Source: Sapria himalayana (lineage: Eukaryota > Streptophyta > Magnoliopsida > Malpighiales > Rafflesiaceae). Taken from it: 64,000 bases of DNA. The stretch's first letter is position 1; every line of letters starts with the position of its first letter. A model generated the notes under the pieces. The model was not told where the DNA came from and ran no database searches. It saw nothing but the letters and a program-made list of their open reading frames with translations. The stretch lies in assembly GCA_029783825.1 (NCBI GenBank), contig JAREIK010012298.1, forward strand, positions 124,001 to 188,000, read 5' to 3'. Below are positions 36,501-51,500 of this stretch, one piece after another. The translations under genes and the position numbers were made by a program.

Positions 36501-39500
36501 TAGATTGATATAACTTAAAAACTATACATAAATTCGTACAAAAATACACAAGCAAATAGAATCGGACGTGAATTAAAGAATTATCACCATAGAAAGTTCA
36601 AGAAATATAAATTTATTATTACCTCCGTTCTGAAATGATAGTACGATATCATGCAAGAATTTATTCTGAAATAATGATCCGATATGATAAAGTAAAGTTT
36701 AATTCATTTGTAAAGTTAATTTTGATATATTGATAGCTTCATGATTACAACTGATAGTCACAAGAAAGCTCATCGATCCAGTTATTTATCATTGATGACT
36801 TCCTTACACTTCTAAAATATCAAAAGGACATCATTGAGCTTCTCCAAAAGATACTGCCGAAAAAAAATTTTCACTGCAACAATGAGATCATCGATGTCCT
36901 TAGTTATCTGCTGATACTGAAGGGACTGGATGGCATTGAAGAAGTCAATATTCAGTTATTTATCATTGAAGTTTATTGTTTATATTTAATTTAAATGATT
37001 TTGAGATCCAGTTAGCAAATCTTGTATGTAACATAAAATGGTCAAATTATACATCAATTGAAAACTCACAAAAAAAATTTCACAAAAAACACAGTCACTG
37101 GATTTTCATGCTATTTGGCTCTTTATTTTTAAAAAAGTACGTGAATCGGACTATCATTTCGAAACGGCGATATTAATAAATTTGATAAAACCCAAAGGCA
37201 TACACATTAAAATTATAAATATTGACAAACCACGCTTGGCATCGGACAATCCTAAGAGGAAGGCGCTCAATGTCTAGGTCAAAGAAATAAACATCAGCCT
37301 AGGATACTTATGGGCTCAATGTAATATGTTGGTGAACTCCAAGTCATCCAAATCTTAACAAGCCTAAGAGAAAAAAAAGTGAAAGCTAATGCTGAGATGA
37401 TGACACTCACACAAAGACAGAGCAATGATTTGGAAGCACGAGCATTTAAGATACCACAAAAAAGAAAAACATAGTATCATGGCTGATCACGGCACCTATA
37501 AGGCTAGGAACACAAGGAATGGAAACTGCATTCAAATATTTAACTAGCATAAGATATCTAAAGTATATCATAAGTGCTTAAGAAAGATCCAAGTACATGA
37601 TATTCAACTTCACACTTGCAAATATTCATCATGAACATGTTGAACCATAAATAAAATGTATCAGAATATACAATAAATAGAAACATATTAGAAATATGAA
37701 TTACACAAAAAATTAGAATATTAAAACTATTATATTAATGACATCACTTATGTTGCACGGACAAGGATACGGACACGGAGATACGACAAGGCAGAATACA
37801 GAGACACGGCAAATTCTAAAAAACTAGTATACGGATATGACTAGGATACGCATTGATAAAAAAAATAAAATTAAAAATAAAAATTATTAATTATAAATAT
37901 TAGGTATTTTAAAATAATTTAAAATTTTGTATTTTAAAATAATTTAAAATTCTGTATTTTAAAATAATGTAAAAAAAATTTAAACTCTCTAACACCCCGC
38001 TCCTACCACCCTCCCTTTACAGTTTCGATTTTCGAACTCTCCCCCCTCCCGATACAGATTCCAAAACCCCCCCTTCCCTTTATAGAATTATGTTACCTTA
38101 GGTATTGTCGGCGTCTCGACGGTGTGCTCCTCCCCTCCCCGTTTGACGCAATGATAATTAATAACTATTTCTCGCAATCGGCTTGTTAGCAACTCACTGT
38201 CGGCGGTGTGCTTCTCAATTTATTGGAGATGTAGGAGTAATAGTTAATATATAGTGTATTTCCGATGCCTTAGAATCGTAAAAACACGTCAGTTGGCAAA
38301 TGACGCGTTTGTAGGTAAACGACGCGTCTGTTGTTAACGATGACTGTTCCCGAACAACGCATTGGATATGTCTCTAACGCGTATCCGATATGTCACGTGG
38401 CGTATCGGACACGTATCCGACCCGTGTCCGATCCGTGTCGCCGTGTCCACGTGTCCGACACGTGGACACGGATCGGACACGGCGACACGGCAGTTCCTAG
38501 GTGTATCCGTGCAACATAGGACATCACAAATAAATGGCTGATTAATAGCCGAAATAATCCTACATATTAATTTTTAAATTCTTACAGATTCATTGCCGAA
38601 AAAAAAAATAAAAGACATCAAAAAAACTTAAATGATAATGAATACATTTAACATAATTAATAATTGAGATGAAGATATATTAAACACAACATCATCAATT
38701 TCATTGTATTGATAAACATTAATAATAACAATGAATGACTGATACAAAAAATAGAATATGAAGACATAAATTCACATCAAAAAGTAAAATATGACTATAT
38801 TTAATAATAAGAGGTAATATTACAAGAGGTATAACTTCCATCTCAAAGATCATATTTTTTATTTTTTTAATAAAAAAAAATAATACCAATAATTTATCAA
38901 ATAAAGATTGTCACGATCCACAAGATTGAAAGCAACAATAAAAATGAATATTTTATAAATTTAGATAAAAAGTCACATAAATTTTTATTGATTGTATGAT
39001 ATTATATTTTTCAAAGTTATTTATGTGTATTTTTTCTATTTTATTATTTTTTACCAGAAGATATGTTAAATGTTAAAAATAATTATATATATTTTTATGA
39101 CTTATAAATAATTATTGAATATATATATAATATTTGTTATCGAAAACATGCATAAAAAAAATATTTTTATTGGTTGCGTCTTAAAAGTATTGAACCCACT
39201 ACCTACCATCCTTGAAAAAAAATATTTGTTATCACATCAAGGAATGACTTCCAATACATGCATAAAATTAAGACTTCTTAAGTGATCAATTATCTCAGTA
39301 TTATTATTGCTTAATTACTTATTAGCTTTGAATTTTTTATGAGATTCGGCATCCAATTTTTTTTACTTGATAATCATTGTTAAAAAAAATGGCAATGTAT
39401 ATGACCTTAGGTGGGCATTAAATGATGCACAAGTTCAATACCTAGAAGCACCTAGCCCTTTTTAAAATTACGCCTAGGAACAATCCATAATCCATCAACT

Positions 39501-42500
39501 GACTAGTATCATCATATATATGAAATATACTTTTCGATAATTAAAATCATTAAATCCCAAACATTCATAATTTGAATATTTATCACAAAACAATCTCTTG
39601 AATCACAAGTTTCTTTGAAAAAAATTTGCCAATGAATCAAAATGCCAATACTAATCATTCTTCAACTTTCACTAGCTTATACATGTAAATAATAATGATG
39701 TCAATATTAACTATATTTCCATGTTAACCAATTTCACACAAAAACAGCTCAAAATAATTGAAAATACCTAACTCATACTAATTAACTAGAAATCATCAAA
39801 AAAAAAAAGGCATCTAGAATTAAATATCATTTAGAAAATGTAATAAATAAAAAAAAATTACAAAAAAATTACAAAAATATTATAGAACATATTATAATTA
39901 TAATTATTTCTCTAAATTTCAAGCATAGCAAAAATATTACAAAAATAGAAAAGAAAATGATATTAATAGCCTTATATTATAGACACTCCAAAAAATATTA
40001 TTAAAAAAAAAGCACAATGATCTTGATAATACAGTTGCCATAATCAAATGAATACACCTTATTCTCAAGTTTATCACATGTAGCAATGCACTCATTAGTC
40101 GCTAATGAAAACAAGCTTTCATTAGTGAATATGGAAATAGCTCTAATGAATGAGCAGTGCAAATAGTAAAAAAAAATATTATTTTAATACTTTAATATCA
40201 TATTAGATATGAAATAAATAAATAAACATCATATTCTAATAACTTTCCTAAATTTCAAGCATAACAAAAAAATTACATAAATAGAAAAGAAAAGTGGTAT
40301 GAACTTCCTAATATTATATTCACTCTGATGGGTATTACAAAAAGGAAAATCAAAAAAAAATTAAAGTCACAATGACCATGATAATACATTTGTCATAATC
40401 AAAAAAAAGGCACCTTCTCCTCGTGTTTATCATATGTAGCAATGCACTCATTAGTTTTGATTGTCCATAACTTTACCAAGCCATCAAAACCTATAGAAAC
40501 CTTATAGTTAATCAATTGTATTTTATTAAAAAAAAACACATGGAAAAGCCATGATGCCCAAAAACAATTCGCAGTTCATGGTATGGTACACAATGGAAGC
40601 AAGGTGGCTCCAATTACCACATGAAACAAATTGGGTGCCACGAGAAAGAAATGATGCCTTCAACACAGTTGACAAGTGCCCTTCAAATGTCTTCAAGCAT
40701 GATCCATCAGCTATTGCCCATAACTTTATTGTTTTATCACCAGATGCTGTTAAGACACATTGGTCGATTGGTGAAAATTCAACAGACCATACCCCACGTT
40801 TATGGCCCTTAAGCACGACTACAGATACAAGATCTGGAAGCCTCCAAACACAAGCAGTCCTATCCTGTAAAAAATAAGTGACATTAATTAGCAAACATGG
40901 CAAATTAATGAAACAAATTAAAAAACAAACCACATTTCCAAAAAATAGTTTTTTTCAGACTGCTCACCTCAGAACCACTACAGACTAGACTGTCATTGGG
41001 AGCAACAGCAAGAGAATTAACATCTTTATCATGAGCCGCCACAACAGCTTTGGACTTCAAGCCAATAGGCTTCTTCAAATTGTGACCCACTCCGTCCAAA
41101 CTCCAAACTTTAATAGTGCGGTCACTAAAGAAGAAAGCCAACATAGTATCACATACCAATCTCACCATAGTACCAACTTATAAATGATGCCAAGCAAAGA
41201 ATATTATTTTTTATTACAAAATACTATAATAGTGCCAGTAACAAAATCACAATCATATCAAAACAAGTAACAAAATCTTTTGGGATTGTTAAGTGTAGAA
41301 ATTTAAGAAAACAAAATCATACGACAACACACTTTTGATTAAATAAGTAATACAACTTGAAATTAACTTCGAGATAGATAAAAGCCTATTATATAATGCC
41401 CAAATTGATTGGGACATCTTTATAAGTCAGCTGCTCCCATCAAAACTATAAAAAATAAAAAAAAAACAAACTTAGACATCAAGAATTGATTTGATTGGAT
41501 TAGTCATGTAGAAAACAAAAGAACTTATAAAAAAAAGTGAGCGCAATACAGCCTTGGAGAGCAATAGAATGGTGCAATCTGTGAATGATCGACATACTTA
41601 TTGCACAAGTTAGAATTGGACCCGCAAGTTGAGTACTCCCAACAAAGCAATACAAAAAACATAAAAAAGAGAAATTTGAAAAGTAAACATAATCTTCAAC
41701 AATTATGATTATCACACATGAGCAAATGAAATTGAACATAGTGAGAATATTGATAAATTAAATGTCAAACTCATGAATAAGAGATCCACTTAATATGCGC
41801 AATTGATGTAGATGTGACAAACGGGTCAGGGCCGTCCTAGGGCCCGGCCTAGTTCAGCCGTGCATGGCCCGGCACCATTTGGAACCATGCCGCAGGCTGG
41901 GCCGACCCTTGGCATTGTTTATCCCATGTCGGGCCGACATAATCCGTGCTTGTCTATGTTGCACGGATACGCCTAGGAACTGCCGTGTCGCCGTGTCCGA
42001 CCCGTGTCGCCGTGTCCACGTGTCGGACACATGGACACGGCGACACGGGTCGGACATGGGTCGGATACATGTCAGAGACATATCCGACGCGTTGTTCGGA
42101 AACAGTCGTCGTTAACAACAGACGCGTTGTTTACCTACAGACGCGTCGTTTACCAACTGACGTGTTTTTTTACGATTCTAACGCGTCGAAAATATACTAT
42201 ATATTAACTATTACTCCTACATCTCCAACAAATTGAGGAGCACACCGCCGATAGTGAGTTGCCGACAAGCCGATTGCGAGAAATAGTTGTCAATTGTCAT
42301 TGCGTCAAACGGGGAGGGGAAGAGCACACCGCCGAGGTGCCGACAATACCTAAGGTAACCTAATTCTATAAAGGGAATGGAGGGTTTTAGAATCTGTATC
42401 GGGATGGGGGAGAGTTCGAAAATCAAAACTGTAAAGGGAGGGTGGTGGGAGAGGGGTGTTAGAGGGTTTAAATTTTTTTTACATTATTTTAAAATACAGA

Positions 42501-45500
42501 ATTTTAAATTATTTTAAAATACAGAATTTTAAATTATTTTAAAATACCTAATATTTATAATTAATAATTTTTATTTTTAATTTTATTTTTTTTATCATGA
42601 CGTATCCTAGTCGTATCCGTATCCTAGTTTTTTAAAATTTGCCGTGTCCCCGTATCCTGCCGTGTCGTATCTCCGTGTCCGTGCAACATAGGTGCTTGTG
42701 ATGGGCCAGGCACGGCAAACCAGCCTAGGGACTCAACTGAATTTTTTTAAAAGGTAGCTGAAACCCCCTGGGGGCGAACCAGCCCGACCCGGCAAGACCA
42801 TGCCCTACCCAGGTAAAAGCTAGGCCAGCATGCCATAGCGAGGCCAAGCAAGGCCGGAGAAAGGCTGAGGCAAGCCGGGCCGGTGGGCCAAACCAGGCCG
42901 ACTGTTCTCAAGTAGTGATGTGCCAGGCACGGCACAGTTGTCTGATTGGGCCACCAAAAATGGGTCTACCCGACCCGACCTATTTGCCACCTCTGAATTG
43001 ATGACTCATACTTCTTATCAATTAATCAAAATCCAAATAATTTCAGCATAAGTTCTTCTCTTTGAATTTCTCAGCACTAGAGTTTCAACAATTTAACATG
43101 AAAAAAATATTACTTCACAGATTGATAAGAAAAAAGATGTATCCAAATCAAATTCTTGATTTCTATTCTCAAAAACATATGGGATTAATATAAAGACTAT
43201 GAAAGCCTTCTACAAGCTTGCATGTCATAAATACCATGATTAAAAAGATTTTAAAAAATAATTTTTTAGCTATATCACATAATTATTAAAGGCACACCTC
43301 AAACATGCCTTAAGCACAGTTACCACGATACTAATGGAAAAATATCTCGACCCACAAAACATATTATTCATAAAGCTCTCCCCACAAATTAATTATTCCC
43401 AAACCCCTCCTCCAACAAATCACATTATTCCCAAAAACCCCGCTCGCCCAACTCCCAAAAACTTTTAAGTTTAATGTATTATAATTTTACATATTAATTA
43501 ATAAAATTTTATTATTTTATTTTAAAACTTTGACTGCATATGATAATTAAAAAAATCTAAATATAATTGATTTTTATATTTGATATCATTTACTTGTTTA
43601 TATTTTATTAATAGATCAAAATTATAAATAATATTAATAAAAATATATAATTTACATATATATTACGTTGAGTATATCTCTCAAAAAAAAAAAAAACACA
43701 TCTTAATTGTATCTTGCACTTCAATACCCTAGCAGACATTTACGCATCGGCGTGCCTTACATCTTAAATAACTAGTCGTTATTAATATATTTCGAGCTAT
43801 TCATGCTTTTTTTAAAACAAGTACAATTGATATTCTATATTTTTTTTTATTTAACTTAGCAATATTATTATTTGTGATAAAGATTTGAAAATTATATAAC
43901 TTCAATAATTTTGAACATATTAACTAATAATGAAAAAAATCATACTTCTTAGATATTTTTTTATACATAAAAGTCACTTTCTCATACTGACACTTTGATT
44001 TGTTAATTGATCTCATTTTAAATCCTGGCACTCTACGATTTGATCGTACCAGACAATTAAGAATCAGAGTTTAACTATGTGAGCATTACGGGATCAAATA
44101 TGGCTTATCATACAAACATGATTTCATGGGTTGAGATTTTCATTGTTTTGTAAGATTGATTGTTGGACGATATACTTATTTTAGAAGATCCAAGGAGCAC
44201 ACTGATCTCAGCTCGTACCGAAGTGCAAGAATTCACCTGCTACCACTAACAAAGAAATTTTTGAATTTCCTGGAGAAGGCAACAGCTCCAACACCTCCCA
44301 TATGGCCAGTTCCAATCCCCAAGCAATTTTGGCTCTCTGAATCCCACAGACGTACCTAAGTAGAGAACAATATCAGTGATTCAAAAAGATTTCACCCAAA
44401 AAAAAAAAAAAAAAATTCTGCAGACAACACATATAATGAAGGCCAAACAAAAAGCAAGCACATATATTCGGCTAAAAACAAAAAACTAAAGTTTTTTTTT
44501 TTGCTGAAACTCCTATAATTGAGAATCATAGGTCGTGTAAACCTTCCGTAATTAAAAAACATAAGTAAACATCCAAATGAATATGTATGATAAAAAAATA
44601 ATTATATAAATAATGTTGCTGATTACAAATAGTTAGAATACAGCTTTGTTAATGATTATGATAATAATAATAATAATAATATAAATATATTATAAATAAA
44701 TCTTAGAAATATCTAATTATATAAATAATATAACAAACCATAAAAGTCATTGATACAAATTAATTAAAGATGATAAATATAATGAAAATATAAGCATGAA
44801 TAAATTTGTGATAACTAATCTTTTTTTCTATGATTTTTATTCATGAGGAGCGACCACCAATGAAGCACATTTATCATAACACTTATTCATATAATGCTAT
44901 TACACTATCAACTTTAAAATAAATTAATGAATTATTTGAATGAACATTTTATAAATTTTTCAAAGAAATTAGATATTAAGAAATAGTAATTTTTAGACAA
45001 CTAGGCGAAATGTTTTTTTTAATTTTGAAATTTATTTTCTATTGACTTAAAAGTTTATTTTAAAAATATTTAATTAATTTATAAGTAAGCTTAAATCTTT
45101 GAGATTATTTTTTGTTTATAAATTGATATTTTTTACTTGAATAATTTATTTTGATTAATGTTTGTTAGTACTATTCACTATGACATAAATGTTTATCATC
45201 ACCATAATCAACTAAATCATTATATTTCAAAAATTATTTGCATGATATATACAAATCAAAAATTAAAATTTCGCCCATTATATTTCAAAAAATATTAATT
45301 GACCATTTTTGGAAAAAAATATACAAATTCAAAACACAATATTTTTAAATGATTAAATAACATTTAAATTATAACTTTAAAATTTTTACGTTTTATCAAT
45401 GTTAAATTAATGTTAATCGTGTATAATTATTAAAGAACATTAATATTTAAAGTTAAATTAAATTCATGTTTACTTCATAATATTCAAGTTTAACAAATAA

Positions 45501-48500
45501 TATTAATTCGTGATATACATAAATATCATACCCACGGTACAAGTCTCCCACTTAGAATGAAATTTGAGATAAATAATACCTTGACATTCTTACTACTGAA
45601 AATCAAAAAGGTCAATTCTCATTAATCTCGAACCTGAGAACTATCACCCTTAAATAAAAATAATTATCATATCATTAAAATATAACCTCAATATTCAAAA
45701 TATGCATGATTTGTTAAAATTATATAATAACTTTTGCAATCAATTCATTAAATTACAATTCCATTTTAGCAATTTTTAATTAAAATTATTAATTTATGTT
45801 CTATTAATTTTCATAATGTTTAGTTACTTATTATAATTTATTACTATTTATAAATTACTACAATAATAAATTATTTTATAACAATTATATGTCATGAATA
45901 CTAAAATGCATTAGAAATAAAAAAAACAAAATATATATCAAATATTCCTAGTAGAATAAAAGATAAAAACATAGTAATGAATTAGAAATGATTCACAGAA
46001 TATATAAAATTACATCCTTTTAAAGATAATATATCTTGCAAGAATAATATATAACAAATAAATGTTTATGAGATTTTTGTTCATCTAATTGAGTCAAACA
46101 TGTAGGTATACCACTTCATTCTATAAGAGTAAATATATCTTGGTGCATCGTCTCTAGGTATAAAAGTAAGAACATGGTTGGCCAATAATATATTTGAGAT
46201 TAATATATATCAATAAATCTAAATGTTATCATTATGACAATAATTACATCATATTGAATTTCAATTTTTTTTCATTTAAATAAATACATCCAATAAGCAT
46301 AATCTTTTAAAAAAGTATATTCATATGAATCTTGAAAACTCATTATTGAATACCAGTATACCAAAAATATTATATCCCTTATTGATTAAGATCCAAAAAA
46401 TACATAACTCATACATTAAGACTCATCAAATTAAAAAAATCATTCTAAAGGTTGGGTAGAAAGCTCTCGTATGTTTTCCTAATTAAGAATTCTTCACAAT
46501 AAATAATTCTCACACAATTTTCAATTAATTTGTCTCACAATTCTCACATAGTTATTTGTGAGAATTAAAAAGAATATCAATATCTAAAAACACCAAATCA
46601 CAATAAATTATTTTATAAGAATGCAATGCACTTTTAACAAATTAAAAAGAATTAAAAAAAATTCAAGAAAAAATGAAGTTTACCAACTTAATACTAATAT
46701 ACATAGTTATTTGTGAAACATAGTCATCAATCATTCTATCACAAAGACAAAGAATTCAATAAAGGACGCACCAAAAGAAGATATGTTAACTATGACATGC
46801 CAAATCGTCCCAATGTTTACAACCAAAGTATCCTTATATAGAATTAAACTATAAAGGCACACGATATCATAGATCAAAAATATTTATAGTTATATAAAAA
46901 ATCTATGATAATCTGTATAGATGTGTAGCATTCCCTTTTTGAATTATCACTAAAATTTTCATGAGTAACTCCAAAGATGAATTATAATCTTAGACCAAGT
47001 TAACACGGTAGTCTAATATATAAAGTAGTTTGCTAGTTGTCGATTTGAAAATAAACTTCAATGATACTCTTTGATGTGCTTCCTCTTTTCAAAGTAAGTA
47101 AACTATTAGATGTCTAGAGATTTTCTTATAATTCATTTTTGGTCATCATTTGCTCTCCTCATTTATGATCAAGTGACTATTAATTGTCTAGCAAAAGTCT
47201 CCAAGACGCTATGATTAATAAAATATTTTAAAATACTAATAAATATCTCAAAAAAAATGAAAGAGATGTTTCACGAAGAATATATCTCATGAAAGAATAA
47301 TATTATTTGATTAAGTAAATATAAGCAACATATCTCTTATAATTTCTTTTTAAAACTAACAATTGTTTGAATGATCATCTTAGTCATCCTAATAAGAGTG
47401 ATAGAACCCACTAATTATAATTGTATAACTTCATAATACTTGATCCAATTATCACTTGAAAACAAAGTGTTATTCGGAATGTATTTGACAAATATCAATC
47501 AAACAATCTTAAATGTCCTTCACACATCCTATATCATGTAACAAACCATAGCTCACCTATTAAATCAATATTTCACAAATATTCACTAAACTATATAATA
47601 ATTAAAACCATAATGAAGTAAAAATCAAAATATAAATAAATTTTCTATTTTCAAAGAATCAATAATAAACACAAAGATATCCTAGATTATAACTCATGAT
47701 TAACATTACCACCAGCTTTATAGCATAAATAAAGACATAAGATTTTAATAACAAAATAAGTGCATAGGTTCTCATTTCAATGAATCTATCATTCAACATT
47801 GGATTCTTTTAGAAAGTAAAAATCTATAATTTAAAAAAAATTGTAAAATTAAAATAAATATATATATATATATCATAAGATTTATATCAATTAGATAATA
47901 AATATTATAATGTTAAAAATCTTATGAGATACAAGAATGTCAACTCGATTAAAATATATATTTATTATTAGATAATTATTTAAATCAATCATTTGTTATA
48001 ATTCACAATATTTTACTATTTAATTACCTAAGAAGCACGGACACGAATATAGACATGGAGATACAACACGGCAAGATACGAAAAAATAATAAATTTTAAA
48101 AAATTAAGATATGAATACGACTAGTACACGGCATAATAAAATAAAATAAAAATAAAAAATAATTATCTTAATAAATATTATTCTTAAAACATATTGATAA
48201 AATAATATAAATTAAAATGTATAATTATCTTTATAAATATTTTTTTATTTTATAAAATAAAAATATTTTATTTTATTTTATAATTATCATATTTTATGAA
48301 ATAATATTTTTTAATTATCTTATTTTATAATACAATATTTTTTTAATTTATAAAATAAAACTTTTTTATTTTATTTTATTGAAATACCTAGAGCAATTAT
48401 TCAATTATCTTATTCAAGTATACCTAGAGCAATTATCAACAAACATGATAAAATATCTAAATCCTTCTTTGGTTATATCTTCACTAGGTTATTAGACATC

Positions 48501-51500
48501 TAAGTGTATCATATCAAATAAATCCCTACTCAAATCAAATTGACATGCAAGATAAAAAATTATAATAAACATTCTTAGTTGATATAACTCATGCTCTATA
48601 ATCAAAATACTCTTGAGATTAGAAAAAAAAAATCTCAACATGGTCAATCAAAATTGCCCAAACTGAGAATACAAAAGTAATAAGTCAAAAATAAGTATAC
48701 ATCTTTAGAAAAATCTTACTATAGAAAAAGATAACATACAACATAATCTACTTAATACCAAATTAAATTTTCTTTAGAGTTTTCTAATTCTACAAATAAA
48801 TTAGTAAAAATAAAAATAAAATAAAAATTAAGTTGTCTAAAAAAATAATTCACAAAAAATATACTAACAGAAAAATCAAAAATAAGTATGAAACATAAAA
48901 CTATCAAGAATTCAATTGAATATTATCATATTCAATAACTTTCATGAGTTTTCTATTTATGATAATAATATTTGCAGAACAAGAAAAAAACCTAGAGAAT
49001 AAAATATAATTATCAATAAAATAAATATTTTACTCTTGTATCGATAATTAATGAGTCTGAAATAAAAATATGAATGAAACAATTAACAATCCATAAAAGA
49101 GTAGAATGATGGATTTGTTACCTTAGCATGTTTCTCAATGTTGCATACCACTCTCAATCTCTTATCAAAAAATAATATCTAATAATTGGGACTCATACGA
49201 CCTATTATTTTATAATAAATGCAATGAATTCTTATTCTTCTCCATCTACCTCTACTATGATAATCCATACATACACATCACAAAAATATGCTTCATCCAA
49301 CAAATAACTCCTCTCTAGTAAAAATAGCGGTGGGTAGACTCTATGAGGATTCCTAGATTACTTTGGCAGTCAACATTTTTCTCTCACTACTACATACCGC
49401 TCTTTGTCTCCTCTCCCAAAATAATATTCAACTATGATTGGTGTGACCTATCTCCAGCAAAAATACATTGCACTAAGACTCCTCTATTTACTTTTGATGC
49501 GATAATTCATATATGCCACAAGGTAGTTCCTCCATAAAATAACAACACCCAAGATGCATTTTTTTACAAATGTCAAAGAACCCTAGTTAGGTTTTTTGTA
49601 GAAAAACCACTATTGCAAGGTAGGGTTTGCTGAAAATAACTGTGCACGATGGCTATGCTGCATGGCTCCTCTCACGTCACTATTGCCAACAGAATGCACC
49701 TGTTGTCCAAAAATGCAAGCGCCTACTGCTCAAAATGCATGTCATTAATTGTGCATGCGCCTACACAACCCACTCTTACCCACATATACAAGTATACGCA
49801 GATATAATATAAAATTTAACATAAAATAAAACAGAATAATTCAAACCTCATAAAATAAAAAATATAAAAATCTATTATATAGAGGACGAAATGATTATGA
49901 CAGCCTACAAGTTGAGTGCTATCAACAAAACATAAAAAAATTAAAAAAAAAAATTTGAAATCTTGGACAAAGGTAGATACCATCGCACCAAGACATAATC
50001 TCCAACAAAAGCATTCAACACAAATACTTCTCAGATAATCACATATCAAAGTATTATTTTTATCCAAACATTTTTAATTTCTTAGTTTTAATGAGACCCA
50101 GCATGTTAAGTATATATGTAAATACACATAAATACAAATATAAAAATAATAAACAAAAGCAACACTTTTAAAAATATGAATGATGTGGGCATTTACAGTT
50201 TCAAGTGAAATTTGTTTGACATGACACATGATAAGAATACAATATGAGAACACAACCAATGCTGCATAGCATTTTCTACTTCTCATTGATGCTAAAATTG
50301 ACTGAAATCTAGAGAACCATCCTTAGAAGTAGAACTCCAAACAGGTGAGAGCTTCAAAATTCAGGGATCCAATATGGGTTTTTCCTACTATCCGGTTTAC
50401 TCACGTTTATTTAATTCACAATCTCAACAAAAACATGCATACGATAAAAGAGCCAATTGCAAAACATAGTCAAGGAAATGAAACTTACAGTATTGTCCTT
50501 ACTTCCTGTCACTATCAGTGGTATACCAGGACTTGGTACACATGTGTCTAGACATAAGATGATTTCCACGTGACCTTCCAACACATATGAGCATGACATT
50601 GATGATAAGTCATACACTCGAACCTACATTACAATAACTATAAATCAGATAACCCAATTAATTAACAGTGAATCTAATTACCACAAGTAGAATTATAAAC
50701 AGAGCATGGGCATATATCTTCAAATAAAGCATTTCATAAAAATTGCATGATTAAGGCATTAAACATTGTCAAGCAAATTTCAATACTAAACATGTAGATT
50801 TTGTTCAATTTAGCCAACTACAACATAATTTGAGAGATAGGTCTAACGGGTCTTAGCAAGAAGGATACAATATTATGCCTTATGCCTGAAAAAGTATAAC
50901 AGCCTTGTGGGCCCATTAAAAACAACAATTTTGTTCCAATTTTGCAATAAACATACATCATCGCATAGCCTCATTGTTATTTCACTCTCAAACTTAGCTC
51001 CAACAATAGGAATCAAACACAATCTCTTGCCCCTCAAGTCGCTCCTCTATGCTCTCTTTCTGTAAGCCAAATGGAATAATAGAAAAATTGCAGTGGAATG
51101 ACTAGCCAATATGGTCCCATCATGTCTGGCACTAGCAGTAAAGCCCAAAATGATATCTAAAATATCTCGGCTCATGTAAAAATTTATCTAAGTTAATCAT
51201 AGTCAAGAATAGTAAAGAATATGATCAGCGGCCTTACAAAATATAACTTAGTAAGTGAAAACATCATAATTTTTGTGCTTGTAAGCAAAAACATGATAAA
51301 TTTGGGATAAACACGGTGATGTAGCTAATATCAAATCCTAATATCAGTAAATTGCCATGAACAAATCAAGGATTGAGCATCAATAACAATTCACTCTTCC
51401 AACTCGGTTTTAGATAGATTATTATTCAAAGAAATAATCTTAAATCATAAATCATCATTTTCAAAACTTTTATTCACCTTTTATTTTTTTATTTATATTT

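Noticed and set aside
40551..40877. Plus-strand 108-codon frame across TOZ exons
   Set aside because: It is the antisense shadow of a clearly homologous minus-strand exon.
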